Shown here one piece after another: positions 43,943 through 52,030 of a DNA stretch of 64,000 nucleotides. Each line of letters begins with the position of its first letter. The first letter of the stretch is position 1. Source of the DNA: Methylobacterium sp. Leaf112 (GTDB lineage: Bacteria > Pseudomonadota > Alphaproteobacteria > Rhizobiales > Beijerinckiaceae); the NCBI RefSeq assembly GCF_001423295.1, contig NZ_LMNG01000030.1, positions 276,766-340,765 of the forward strand, given 5' to 3'. A program made the translations under genes and the position numbers. The notes under the pieces are model-generated. The model had not been told where the DNA came from. It searched no databases and saw nothing but the letters and a program-made list of their open reading frames with translations.

Positions 43943-45334
43943 TCAGGCCGGAATCCGCACGGTGGCGCGCAAGCCTCCGAGCGGCGAGTCGTGCAGGCTG
44001 ACGTCGCCGCCATGCGACCGGGCGATGTCGCGGGCGATGGAGAGGCCGAGTCCCGAACCGCCGGCATCCTGGCGTGCGTCGTCGAGGCGCACGAACGGCT
44101 TGAACACCTCCTCGCGCTGGTCGAGGGGAATGCCCGGTCCGTCGTCGTCGATGGAGACGAGAAAGCTGCGAACCTCGCGCCGGCCGACCACCGCGACGGT
44201 GTCGCCGTAGCGGGCGGCATTGGCCGCGAGGTTGAACAGGCAGCGCCGGATGGCGTCGGGCCGCAGGGTGACGCTGGCCTCGCCCTCGATCTCGACGGCT
44301 TCCACGTGGGCGCCGAGGCGCTCCATGTCCGTGCGCAGGTCCTCCAGCATCGCACGCATGTCGGTGGGCACGGCGAGTTCGCCGGAATCCCCGCGCGCGA
44401 AGGCGAGGTAGGCTTCCAGCATCCGGCTCATCTCGTCGACGTCGCGCTGGAGGTCCTCGACGTCGGCCGTCTGGTCGATGAGCGCCAGGGTCAGCTTGAA
44501 CCGGGTGATGATGGTGCGCAGGTCGTGGCTCACCCCGTTGAGCATGGTGGTGCGCTGCTCCATCGCCCGTTCAATGCGACGTTTCATCTCGATGAAGGCG
44601 TGACCGGCCTGGCGGACCTCGCGGGCGCCGCGTGGGCGGAACTCGATCTCGCGGCCCTTGCCGAAACTCTCGGCGACGGCGGCGAGCCTCAGGATCGGCT
44701 TGATCTGGTTGCGCAGGAACAGGATCGCGACGCCGAGGAGCACCAGGGACGATCCGCTCATCCACAGGAGGAAGATGTGCGAGTTCGAGGCGTAGGCCAT
44801 GCTGCGCCGCGCCGTGACCCGCAGCACCCCGTCGGGAATGGCGACGCGGATCTCGATGAGGCTGGAGCGGCCCACCGTGTCGATCCAGTACGGTCGGCGG
44901 ATCTGGCGCTTGATCTCATCGGACAGCACTTCGTCGAGGATCGAGAAGAACGGTCGCGGCCCGGCGACGGGCAGCGTCGCCCCCTTCAGGATGTCGAGGT
45001 CGAGGTTGAGCCGGGTGCCGGCGATGCGCGTGAGGGTCTCGGCGTCCTTGTCCTGGGGGTAGCTCTCGTAGACGTCGATGAGGGCGGCCACATCCGCCGT
45101 CACCGCCGCCGACAGGCGCCGGGTCACGAGCTGCCAGTGCCTCTCCATGAACGTGTAGGCGATCACCGATTGCAGCAGCACCACGGGCGCGATGATGATG
45201 ATCAGCGACCGTGCATAGAGGCCCTTCGGCAGGAGGTCTCCGATGGCGCGGCTGAGGAGCCGCCACATCCGTCGCGGCGGCGGCACCCGCGCGAGGGCCG
45301 TCAGCAGCCGATTCGGCGCGTGCGTGCGCGGCAC
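43943..45334 (-). CDS. EnvZ-type sensor histidine kinase
   Basis: A 463-residue membrane kinase. TM1 lies at about 43-63, a periplasmic sensor at 64-186, TM2 at 187-207, HAMP at about 208-262, and the phospho-acceptor His270 in NGVSHDLRTIITRF. The ATPase domain has an N box in NLAANAARYGDTV, a G1 box in DDGPGIP and a G2 box in GSGLGLSIARDIARSHGG. It would phosphorylate the OmpR-type regulator encoded 10 bases upstream. The stimulus is not evident. In related bacteria this operon is linked to envelope or electron-transport control. Confidence 0.92.
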   Translation of the reverse strand: MPRTHAPNRLLTALARVPPPRRMWRLLSRAIGDLLPKGLYARSLIIIIAPVVLLQSVIAYTFMERHWQLVTRRLSAAVTADVAALIDVYESYPQDKDAETLTRIAGTRLNLDLDILKGATLPVAGPRPFFSILDEVLSDEIKRQIRRPYWIDTVGRSSLIEIRVAIPDGVLRVTARRSMAYASNSHIFLLWMSGSSLVLLGVAILFLRNQIKPILRLAAVAESFGKGREIEFRPRGAREVRQAGHAFIEMKRRIERAMEQRTTMLNGVSHDLRTIITRFKLTLALIDQTADVEDLQRDVDEMSRMLEAYLAFARGDSGELAVPTDMRAMLEDLRTDMERLGAHVEAVEIEGEASVTLRPDAIRRCLFNLAANAARYGDTVAVVGRREVRSFLVSIDDDGPGIPLDQREEVFKPFVRLDDARQDAGGSGLGLSIARDIARSHGGDVSLHDSPLGGLRATVRIPA

Positions 45335-45344
45335 GGCCCGGCGA

Positions 45345-46070
45345 TCAATCGACGGCGAGGCGGTAACCGACGCCCCGGACGGTCTGCAGGAACAGGGGGT
45401 TCGCCGGGTCGACCTCGGTCTTGCGGCGCAGGCGGTTGATCTGCACGTCGATGCTGCGCTCGGCGGCGAGGCCGCCGGCCCCGGCGAGCGCCTCGCGTTC
45501 CACGTTGGCGCCCCCGGCCTGGGCCAGCACGGTGAGGATCTCGCGTTCGCGCTCGGTGATGCGGATGGTCTCGTCGGCGCGGCGCAGCTCGCCCCGGTCG
45601 ATGCGGTAGGAGAACGGCCCGAAGGTCACGGTCTCGAGGCCGGGCTCGCGCGCCGGGGCGCCCTCGGCGCGCCGCTTGATGATGTTGTTGAGACGCAGGA
45701 TCAGTTCGCGCGGCTCGAAGGGTTTCGGCAGATAATCGTCGGCGCCGATCTCGAGGCCCATGACCCGGTCGTTGGGGTTGGAGCGGGCCGTGAGCATGAG
45801 GATCGGCACCCGCGAGGTCTCTCGGACGTGGCGGGCGTAGTCGAACCCGCTCTCGCCCGGCATCATCACGTCGAGGACGAGGGCGTCGAACACGAAGCAC
45901 TGCGCCTTGGTGCGCGCCTCGGCGACGTTGGCGGCGGCGGTGACGCGGAAGCCCTGCTCGTAGAGGAAGCGGGTGAGGAGCTCGCGCACGCGGCGGTCGT
46001 CGTCCACCACGAGGATGTGGGGCGCGTTGTCGGCCAGCTCGACGCTGGCCTTCAGACCGGGGAGGGACAT
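45345..46070 (-). CDS. OmpR-family response regulator (PetR-like)
   Basis: A 241-residue regulator. The receiver domain (18-135) has acidic residues in VVDDD, phospho-acceptor Asp67 in LVLDVMMPG and Lys in LPKPF. The winged-helix DNA-binding domain ends with ERSIDVQINRLRRKTE. Its start overlaps the MarR gene stop by one base (TGATG), so translation is probably coupled. A MarR-regulator-kinase order beside a branched-chain transaminase gene resembles petP-petR of Rhodobacter capsulatus and is common in Rhizobiales. Confidence 0.92.
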   Translation of the reverse strand: MSLPGLKASVELADNAPHILVVDDDRRVRELLTRFLYEQGFRVTAAANVAEARTKAQCFVFDALVLDVMMPGESGFDYARHVRETSRVPILMLTARSNPNDRVMGLEIGADDYLPKPFEPRELILRLNNIIKRRAEGAPAREPGLETVTFGPFSYRIDRGELRRADETIRITEREREILTVLAQAGGANVEREALAGAGGLAAERSIDVQINRLRRKTEVDPANPLFLQTVRGVGYRLAVD

Positions 46071-46615
46071 CAGGCGGCGCTCCGGGCCCGGCGGGCCATG
46101 AGGCGACGCACGGCGGCGCGCTCCTCGGGCTCGATCATGGCGAGCAGGAAGTTCTGGGCCGAGAGCGCCCCGCCTTCCCCGGCGCCGGGCGCCGGCTCGG
46201 CGAGCGCCCGCGTCACCCGGTGGGTCTGGACCCGGATGAGGTCGCCCGCGAGCGCGGTGCCGCGATCCGTACAGAACAGCAGCCGCTGGCGCCGGTCGCT
46301 CGTTCCGGTCTTCTGGACGATGTAGTCCTGCTCGATGAGATCCTTGAGCACCCGGTTCAGACTCTGCTTCGTGATCCGCAGGATATCGAGGAGTTCGGCG
46401 ATGGTGAGGCCCGGGTAGCGATCGACGAAGTGCAGCACCCGGTGATGCGCCCGGCCGAACCCGTATTGCGCCAGGATGCGGTCCGGGTCACCGACGAAAT
46501 CGCGATAGGCGAAGAACAGCAGCTCGATGAGGTCGTCGCCGGGGCTTTGTGATGAAGCGGTCTCCGCCGGACCGTGTGCGTCGCTGCCGGCCGTCTGGGT
46601 CGCGGGAAAGGTCAC
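46070..46615 (-). CDS. MarR-family regulator (PetP-like)
   Basis: A 181-residue winged-helix regulator. The recognition part is LTIAELLDILRITKQSLNRVLKDL, and the wing KTGTSDRRQRLLFCTDRG carries the conserved Asp-Arg-Arg. The first 25 residues are Ser/Gln/Pro-rich. It heads the two-component operon and diverges from ilvE. A perfect palindrome lies just before its start, a likely self-regulatory operator. Confidence 0.9.
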   Translation of the reverse strand: MTFPATQTAGSDAHGPAETASSQSPGDDLIELLFFAYRDFVGDPDRILAQYGFGRAHHRVLHFVDRYPGLTIAELLDILRITKQSLNRVLKDLIEQDYIVQKTGTSDRRQRLLFCTDRGTALAGDLIRVQTHRVTRALAEPAPGAGEGGALSAQNFLLAMIEPEERAAVRRLMARRARSAA

Positions 46616-46634
46616 GTCGGGGGCGGCCTGATTT

Positions 46635-46655
46635 TATGTCAGTGTTATTGACATA
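46635..46655. promoter_or_regulatory. Palindromic operator in the marR-ilvE gap
   Basis: TATGTCA (46635-46641) and TGACATA (46649-46655) are perfect inverted repeats with a 7-base spacer, 20 bases upstream of the marR-type start codon. The size and location fit a MarR dimer site. Confidence 0.75.
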
Positions 46656-46804
46656 TTTCAGGTGCGTTGCTACCCGTCAAGCCTTCCGGTAGGGCGTCAC
46701 GACCCCGTGGCCTGTTTCAACTTCTGGCCTGTTCCGCCGCCCGACCCCCGACTCCCATCTGACGCCGGCTTCGAGGGCAAGCCCGCGTGCCGAGGAAGCC
46801 CACC

Positions 46805-47692
46805 ATGTCCCTGATCCCGTTCGACGCGCGCGAGGGCACCATCTGGTACGATGGCGCGATGGTGCCGTGGAAGGATGCCAAGATCCACGTGCTGTCCCAC
46901 GGCCTGCATTACGGGTCGTCGGTGTTCGAGGGCGAGCGGGCCTATGGCGGGCGCATCTTCAAGAGCCGCGAGCATGCGGAGCGCCTGCTTCGCTCGGCCG
47001 AACTCCTCGACTTCAAAATTCCCTACAGCGCGGCCGAGATCGAGGCGGCCAAGGAGCTCGTCCTGCGGACCAGCGGCCTCGCCGACGCGTATCTGCGCCC
47101 GGTGGCGTGGCGCGGCTCCGAGATGATGGGCGTGGCCGCCCAGAACAACACCATCCACCTCGCCATCGCCGCGTGGGAATGGCCGAGCTACTTCGATCCC
47201 GAGACCAAGATGAAGGGCATCCGCCTCGACATCGCCGATTACCGCCGGCCGGACCCCCGCACCGCCCCCTCCACCTCGAAGGCGGCGGGCCTGTACATGA
47301 TCTGCACGATCTCCAAGCACCGGGCCGAGAACAAGGGCTACGCCGACGCCCTGATGCTGGACTGGGAGGACAACGTCGCCGAATGCACCGGCGCCAACGT
47401 GTTCTTCGTGGCCGACGGCGTGATCCACACCCCGCTCGCCGACCGCTTCCTCAACGGCATCACCCGCCAGACCGTGATCGAGCTGGCCAAGCGCCGCGGC
47501 ATCCAGGTGGTGGAGCGGCGCATCCTGCCGGCCGAGCTCGAAGGCTTCTCGGAGTGCTTCATCACCGGCTCGGCGGCCGAGGTGACGCCGGTGTCCGAGA
47601 TCGGTCCGTACCGGTTCGTGCCCGCCAGCCTGACCAAGACGCTGATGGACGACTACACCGCCGAGGTGCAGCCCAAGGCCGAGGCGGCCTGA
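46805..47692 (+). CDS. ilvE: Branched-chain amino-acid aminotransferase
   Basis: A 295-residue class-IV PLP enzyme that makes or degrades Val, Leu and Ile by amino transfer with glutamate. Schiff-base Lys159 lies in PSTSKAAGLYM. Further motifs are HGLHYGSSVFEGERAY (32-47) and EVTPVSEIG. The ATG at 46805 is chosen over one six codons upstream, because homology begins MSLIPFDAREGTIWYDG. It is divergent from the marR-type operon, a layout seen widely in Rhizobiales. Confidence 0.95.
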   Translation: MSLIPFDAREGTIWYDGAMVPWKDAKIHVLSHGLHYGSSVFEGERAYGGRIFKSREHAERLLRSAELLDFKIPYSAAEIEAAKELVLRTSGLADAYLRPVAWRGSEMMGVAAQNNTIHLAIAAWEWPSYFDPETKMKGIRLDIADYRRPDPRTAPSTSKAAGLYMICTISKHRAENKGYADALMLDWEDNVAECTGANVFFVADGVIHTPLADRFLNGITRQTVIELAKRRGIQVVERRILPAELEGFSECFITGSAAEVTPVSEIGPYRFVPASLTKTLMDDYTAEVQPKAEAA

Positions 47693-47704
47693 GGCCCGCG
47701 ACAT

Positions 47705-47736
47705 CCGACCCAAGGCCCCCGGGGGCCTTGGGTCGG
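47705..47736. terminator. Terminator hairpin after ilvE
   Basis: Contiguous 16-bp arms (47705-47720, CCGACCCAAGGCCCCC, and 47721-47736) form a stem 12 bases after the stop codon. Confidence 0.7.
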
Positions 47737-47743
47737 GCGATGC

Positions 47744-47768
47744 GGAACCGCGACCCCGACCATGCGTT
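47744..47768 (+). promoter_or_regulatory. Perfect EcfG-type general-stress promoter
   Basis: GGAAC (47744-47748), exactly 16 bases, then CGTT (47765-47768), matching the alphaproteobacterial EcfG/SigT consensus. It lies 29 bases before the DUF3072 start codon. Confidence 0.75.
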
Positions 47769-47797
47769 CACAGGGAACATTCCATGAACGCGAGGCG

Positions 47798-48055
47798 ATG
47801 ATGACCAAGGCTGCTGAGAAGGCCGTCGCGGCCGACGAGACCAATCCGAAGATCGACCCGAAGGACACGTCGAACCAGATCAAGGATCCGAGCGAGTGGA
47901 CCACCGGCGGCGAGCCGATGACCGGCGCCCAGGCCTCCTACCTCAAGACCCTGTCCGAACAGGCAAAGGACCCCGACGCCTTCTCGCCCGACCTCGACAA
48001 GGCCGAGGCCTCGCAGCGTATCGATGCCCTTCGCAAGGAGACCAAGGGCAACTGA
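47798..48055 (+). CDS. DUF3072 small protein, predicted general-stress gene
   Basis: An 85-residue hydrophilic protein (MMTKAAEKAVAADETNPK) containing the DUF3072 pattern TGAQASYLKTLSEQAKD and LDKAEASQRIDALRKET. GAGG precedes the double ATG at 47798/47801. Function unknown; the family often shows stress-linked expression in Methylobacteria and rhizobia by my recollection. The perfect EcfG-type promoter upstream supports that reading. The 36 in-frame bases before 47798 overlap the promoter and were excluded. Confidence 0.78.
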   Translation: MMTKAAEKAVAADETNPKIDPKDTSNQIKDPSEWTTGGEPMTGAQASYLKTLSEQAKDPDAFSPDLDKAEASQRIDALRKETKGN

Positions 48056-48161
48056 TCCACACCGGGGGCCGGCTCGAATTCTACGTTCGGGTTAAGCCCC
48101 CGGAAGTATCTGACCGGTTACCGTTACGTTGCTTCGGAACCGGCAGGGATTTTTTCGAACG

Positions 48162-48389
48162 ATGGCTGGGTTTCCGAACGGTTTCGAGCATCGCGGTGAT
48201 CCCGATGCGGCACAGGACATCCAGCGCGGGCGGGCACGGTTCGCCGCCGACGCGAGCGGCGCGACGGCCGTCGAATACACGCTCCTCGTCGGCCTGATTG
48301 GTCTTGCTCTGGTCGGGGCGATGCGCGCCTATTCCGACAAGATGGTGATCGTCTACAACACCCTCGCCACGGCGATCACCACACCCTGA
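48162..48389 (+). CDS. Flp/Fap-type IVb pilin subunit (orphan)
   Basis: A 75-residue prepilin-like protein. A short leader ends before FAADASGATAVEYTLLVGL, which has the Flp pilin Glu+5/Tyr pair in AVEYTLLVGLIGLALVG, and one hydrophobic helix follows. Flp pilins are cleaved by TadV and assembled by the Tad machine. No tad genes are in the window. The start (48162 or 48129) is uncertain. Confidence 0.8.
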   Translation: MAGFPNGFEHRGDPDAAQDIQRGRARFAADASGATAVEYTLLVGLIGLALVGAMRAYSDKMVIVYNTLATAITTP

Positions 48390-48419
48390 AGGCGCCCCGG
48401 GAACCGGCGGAACGCGACG

Positions 48420-49250
48420 TCAGCGCCCGCCTGACTTGCCGGACTCCGCCTTGCCCGACCCGGTGCGCGCGGTGGCGTCGCCCGACGGGTTCGCGTTCCG
48501 ACCGCTCTCCTGTTGACGGCCCTCTTGCCAGAATGTGTCGAACAGGCGCTGCATCGCCTTGGCGTTCTCCTGCTGGACGTCGAGGCCGGACTGGAACATC
48601 TGCTGAAACAGCTCGAAGGGCGCCGCGTCGTTGGTGGCCGGGGCCGGTTGCCCGGGCGTGACGCGCGCCGGGGCGGGCTGGGGCGCCAACCGCGTCGGCT
48701 TCACGGCCGTGCGGACCGGGGGCGCCTTCGGCGCCGGCGTTCCGGGCGCGAGGGCGCCACCGGCCGTCATGAAGGCGTTCACCATGTCGGTCCAGTAGGG
48801 ATTCGGCGGAATGCCGAACGCGTTCGGCGCCGGCGCGGGCGCCGCCTGCGGCGTCTGGTTGATCATCACGTGGACGATGCCGGCCACCACCATCCCGACC
48901 ATCACCGGCAGCATCTGCTTGAGCACCGGCGTGGCGATGCCGCTCGTTCCCGCCGCCTGCTGCAGCACCGCCTGGCTCAGATGCGGCGAGCCGAAGAGCT
49001 GGCGGACCAGCATGTCCATCTGCGGCGAAGCCGATGGGCGCGGCGCCGTCGCACCAGCACCCGCCAGACTGAAGAGGTGGGCGAAGCCCGTCGGGTCGTT
49101 GGCGGCGTTGCGCTGGAGCCCCATGGTGAGGGCGGGCAGCAGCGCCTCCATGGCCCGCCGGGTCTGGTCCTGCGACAGACCGAACTGCTGTCCGAAGCCC
49201 TGAGCGCCCGGACCGGCCTGCGCCTGGAGGATATCGAACAGGTTGAACAT
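48420..49250 (-). CDS. DUF937 domain protein
   Basis: A 276-residue protein. Residues 1-125 match the DUF937 pattern (MFNLFDILQAQAGPGAQGFG, LSQDQTRRAMEALLPALTMGL, VLKQMLPVMVGMVVAGIV). The remaining half is Ala/Pro-rich with a helical segment (PFELFQQMFQSGLDVQQENA) resembling phasin-like amphipathic sequence. Function unknown. It stands alone, convergent with the Flp pilin gene. Confidence 0.78.
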   Translation of the reverse strand: MFNLFDILQAQAGPGAQGFGQQFGLSQDQTRRAMEALLPALTMGLQRNAANDPTGFAHLFSLAGAGATAPRPSASPQMDMLVRQLFGSPHLSQAVLQQAAGTSGIATPVLKQMLPVMVGMVVAGIVHVMINQTPQAAPAPAPNAFGIPPNPYWTDMVNAFMTAGGALAPGTPAPKAPPVRTAVKPTRLAPQPAPARVTPGQPAPATNDAAPFELFQQMFQSGLDVQQENAKAMQRLFDTFWQEGRQQESGRNANPSGDATARTGSGKAESGKSGGR

Positions 49251-49466
49251 GGAACTGGGCCTCGTGAACGGATGGGCGACGCCGATCCGGGTCGTATGCT
49301 CGCGTGCGTGGGTTCAAGTCTGTCGCATCGGCGGTTGACTTACCAGCCCGCCGATGGCGATGCCCCCTGCGGGAGGCCCGGAATGCCGATTCCGGACGGC
49401 GTTTCCCCGTCGAATCGACACGGCGCCACCCGTTTTCGCCACCGACACCCTCAGCAAGGCGCCCCG

Positions 49467-50177
49467 ATGCGGTTTCCCGCGCCCCTCATCCCCGCGCGCC
49501 TCGTGCGCCGCTACAAGCGCTTCCTCGCCGATATGGAGCTCGCGGACGGCAGCCTGGTCACGGCCCACTGCGCCAACCCCGGGGCGATGCTGGGCCTGCT
49601 GACGCCCGGCGCCCGGACCCTGCTCTCCGCATCGACGAAGCCGTCCCGGAAGCTCGGATTCTCGTGGGAGCTCGTGGAGGCCGACCTCCCCGGGGGCCCG
49701 CAATGGGTCGGCATCGACACCCAGCGCCCGAACGCCCTCGTGGCCGAAGCGTTTCGCGCCGGGGCGTTGCCGCAGCTCGCCGACTATACGGGCTTGAGGC
49801 CGGAGGTCCGCTACGCCGCGGCGAGCCGCGTCGATTTCCTGGCGCAGGGGGAGGGGCTCGGGCCCTGCCACGTCGAGGTCAAGAACTGCCACCTCCTGCG
49901 GACGCCCGGCCTCGCCGAGTTCCCCGATTGCGTCGCCGCCCGCAGCGCCCGGCACATGGCGGATCTCGCCGACGTGGTGGCGAACGGCGGCCGGGCCATG
50001 CTCATCGTCGTCGTGCAGATGTGGGCGACCCGCTTCGACGTCGCCCGCGACATCGATCCGGCCTTCGACGCCGCCTTCCAGACCGCCCGCGCGGCCGGCG
50101 TCGCGGTCCACGCCCATCGCTGCCGGGTCGACCCCGAGGGCGTCGCCCTCGCGGACGCGATTCCCGTGGTCGGGTGA
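49467..50177 (+). CDS. sfsA: DNA/RNA nuclease SfsA
   Basis: A 236-residue SfsA protein. The N-terminal OB-like segment (RYKRFLADMELADG; TAHCANPGAMLGLLTPGA) and the nuclease core (SRVDFLAQGE, CHVEVKNCHLLR with the catalytic Asp and Glu-x-Lys, then FPDCVAARSARHM) are all present. SfsA is a sugar-fermentation stimulation protein with nuclease activity in E. coli. The start at 49467 fits the family; a much longer open frame upstream is antisense to DUF937. Confidence 0.94.
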   Translation: MRFPAPLIPARLVRRYKRFLADMELADGSLVTAHCANPGAMLGLLTPGARTLLSASTKPSRKLGFSWELVEADLPGGPQWVGIDTQRPNALVAEAFRAGALPQLADYTGLRPEVRYAAASRVDFLAQGEGLGPCHVEVKNCHLLRTPGLAEFPDCVAARSARHMADLADVVANGGRAMLIVVVQMWATRFDVARDIDPAFDAAFQTARAAGVAVHAHRCRVDPEGVALADAIPVVG

Positions 50178-50281
50178 CGCCTCATGCCGGTCGATCGCCT
50201 CGCGATGCGGATTTGGGCTTCGCTCAGGCGCCGCGCGGGCTGCCTGAGACTGTCCCCGAATGGATCATCCGGAAAACAGTG

Positions 50282-51112
50282 TCAGGCACTCCGCTCGAAG
50301 ATCAGGTTCAGCCGGGTCCGGGCCAGGAGGCGGTAGCCGTTGGCCTGCAGCAGGGCGGGCAGGTCGATCTGCCACTGGTCGGTGCCGTTCTCCACGAGGA
50401 GCAGCTGCGGATGGAGCGAGACCGGGGCAGTGCGGAAGAACGGCTCGAGGATGAGATCCTCGGCGCCCTCGACGTCGAGTTTGATCGCGTCGATGCGGGT
50501 GATGCCTTCGCCCTGCGCAAGGTCGAGGAGGGTGACGGCCGGCACGCGGATCTGCGCCCCCTCGTTGGTGCCGACGATCTTCAGGCTCGACTCGCCCCGG
50601 TTGCGCGGATCGACGAACAGGGTGAGGGCACCCGCCTTGTCGGCCACCGCGCAGGCCACGGCCTTGACGGTGCCGAACGGGTTCTGGCCGATGTTGTAGG
50701 TCAGCCGGTCGAACACGTCGGGCTGCGGCTCGACGGCGAGGATGCGGGCCCGCGGCCCGGCGAAGGCCGCCACGAACAGGGCGTACGCGCCGATGTTCGC
50801 GCCGATGTCGAGGAAGGTGCAGCCTGGTTCCAGGCGCGCTTTGAGAAGCGCACGCTCCTCGGGATCGAAGAATTGCGGCGTGAAGAGCACCTTCTTCTCG
50901 CAATTGTTGTTGTACGGGTAGAGCCGCATCCGGGCGCCGTAGCGCTCGACGTCGAGGGGCTTTCCGCGCAGCAGGCCGATGCCGATCCGGCGCAGGAACA
51001 GGGCGAGGCGGCGGGCGCCCCAGCTCCCGTAGGAGAGCCGGCCCGTGCGTCGGGCGATGCGCGCGACGAGGCCGGTGGGGGCGTAGGTGCCGTAGGGCTG
51101 CGTGTCCTTCAT
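50282..51112 (-). CDS. FkbM-family methyltransferase
   Basis: A 276-residue SAM-dependent methyltransferase of the FkbM type, which usually methylates sugars or lipids of surface glycans. The SAM-binding motif FLDIGANIGAYALFVAAF lies near 106-123, followed by AVEPQPDVFDRLTYNIGQN and the FkbM-typical IDAIKLDVEGAEDLILEPF. The start at 51112 (MKDTQPYGTY) is preferred over one 31 codons upstream, which is Pro/Gly-rich and lacks homology. The ribosome site is weak. Confidence 0.86.
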   Translation of the reverse strand: MKDTQPYGTYAPTGLVARIARRTGRLSYGSWGARRLALFLRRIGIGLLRGKPLDVERYGARMRLYPYNNNCEKKVLFTPQFFDPEERALLKARLEPGCTFLDIGANIGAYALFVAAFAGPRARILAVEPQPDVFDRLTYNIGQNPFGTVKAVACAVADKAGALTLFVDPRNRGESSLKIVGTNEGAQIRVPAVTLLDLAQGEGITRIDAIKLDVEGAEDLILEPFFRTAPVSLHPQLLLVENGTDQWQIDLPALLQANGYRLLARTRLNLIFERSA

Positions 51113-51255
51113 CGCCAGGGGTGATGCCAGCCCGATCCGGCGGGGGCAAGCGCCGGCGCCATCCGGGGGGCTTCCCTCCATCGCCGGCGCGGACCACAAC
51201 GGCATCGGCCCCGCCCGCTGCCGTACCCCGAGCCTCCCATCACCCCGAGCCTCCC

Positions 51256-52020
51256 ATGCAGACCTTCCTCTCCGACGGCGTCAGCATCGCCTACCTCGAC
51301 ACGCCCGCGCGCGACGGGGCCGGCGACCCGATCCTGCTGATCCACGGTTTCGCCTCGAACCACCGCGTCAACTGGGTCAACACCCTCTGGGTGAAGACCC
51401 TGTCGGAGGCCGGGCGCCGGGTGATCGCCCTCGACAATCGCGGCCACGGCGAGAGCCAGAAGCTCTACGATCCGGAGGCCTACGGGTCCGACCTCATGGC
51501 CCGGGACGCGGCCCGCCTCCTCGACCATCTCGGCATCGATCGCGCCGACGTCATGGGCTATTCCATGGGCGCGCGCATCGCGGCCTACCTGGCGCTGGAC
51601 GACGCACCCCGCGTGCGCTCCCTCCTCCTGGGCGGCCTCGGCCTGCATCTCGTGGAGGGACGCGGTCTGCCGAGCGGGATCGCCGAGGCCCTGGAGGCGG
51701 AGCCCGGCACTCCCGCGCCCAACCCCACCGCCGCAGCCTTCCGCACCTTCGCCGAACAGACGAAAAGCGATCTCAGGGCGCTGGCCGCCTGCATGCGCGG
51801 CTCGCGTCAGACCCTGTCGCGGGCCGAGGTCGCCGAGATCCGGGCGCCGACCCTGGTCACCGTCGGCACCCTCGACACGGTCTCCGGGCCCGGCCCGGCC
51901 CTCGTCGCCCTGATGCCCAACGCCCAGTCCCTGGAACTGCCCAACCGCGACCACAGCACGGCGGTGGGCGACCGGCAGCATCGCGCGGGCGTCCTCGCGT
52001 TCCTCGACGGACGGGCCTGA
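51256..52020 (+). CDS. Alpha/beta-fold hydrolase
   Basis: A 254-residue hydrolase with oxyanion region LLIHGFASNH, nucleophile Ser103 in GYSMGARI, Asp near VGTLDTVSG and His in NRDHSTAVG. It resembles short esterases and 3-oxoadipate enol-lactonase relatives; the substrate is unknown. It is divergent from the FkbM gene across 143 bases and convergent with the SUKH-like gene. Confidence 0.88.
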   Translation: MQTFLSDGVSIAYLDTPARDGAGDPILLIHGFASNHRVNWVNTLWVKTLSEAGRRVIALDNRGHGESQKLYDPEAYGSDLMARDAARLLDHLGIDRADVMGYSMGARIAAYLALDDAPRVRSLLLGGLGLHLVEGRGLPSGIAEALEAEPGTPAPNPTAAAFRTFAEQTKSDLRALAACMRGSRQTLSRAEVAEIRAPTLVTVGTLDTVSGPGPALVALMPNAQSLELPNRDHSTAVGDRQHRAGVLAFLDGRA

Positions 52021-52030
52021 GACCGGACAT

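Noticed and set aside
48085..48135. GGAAG-N15-CGTT before the Flp pilin gene
   Set aside because: Mismatch in the -35 and short spacing; too weak to report as a promoter.
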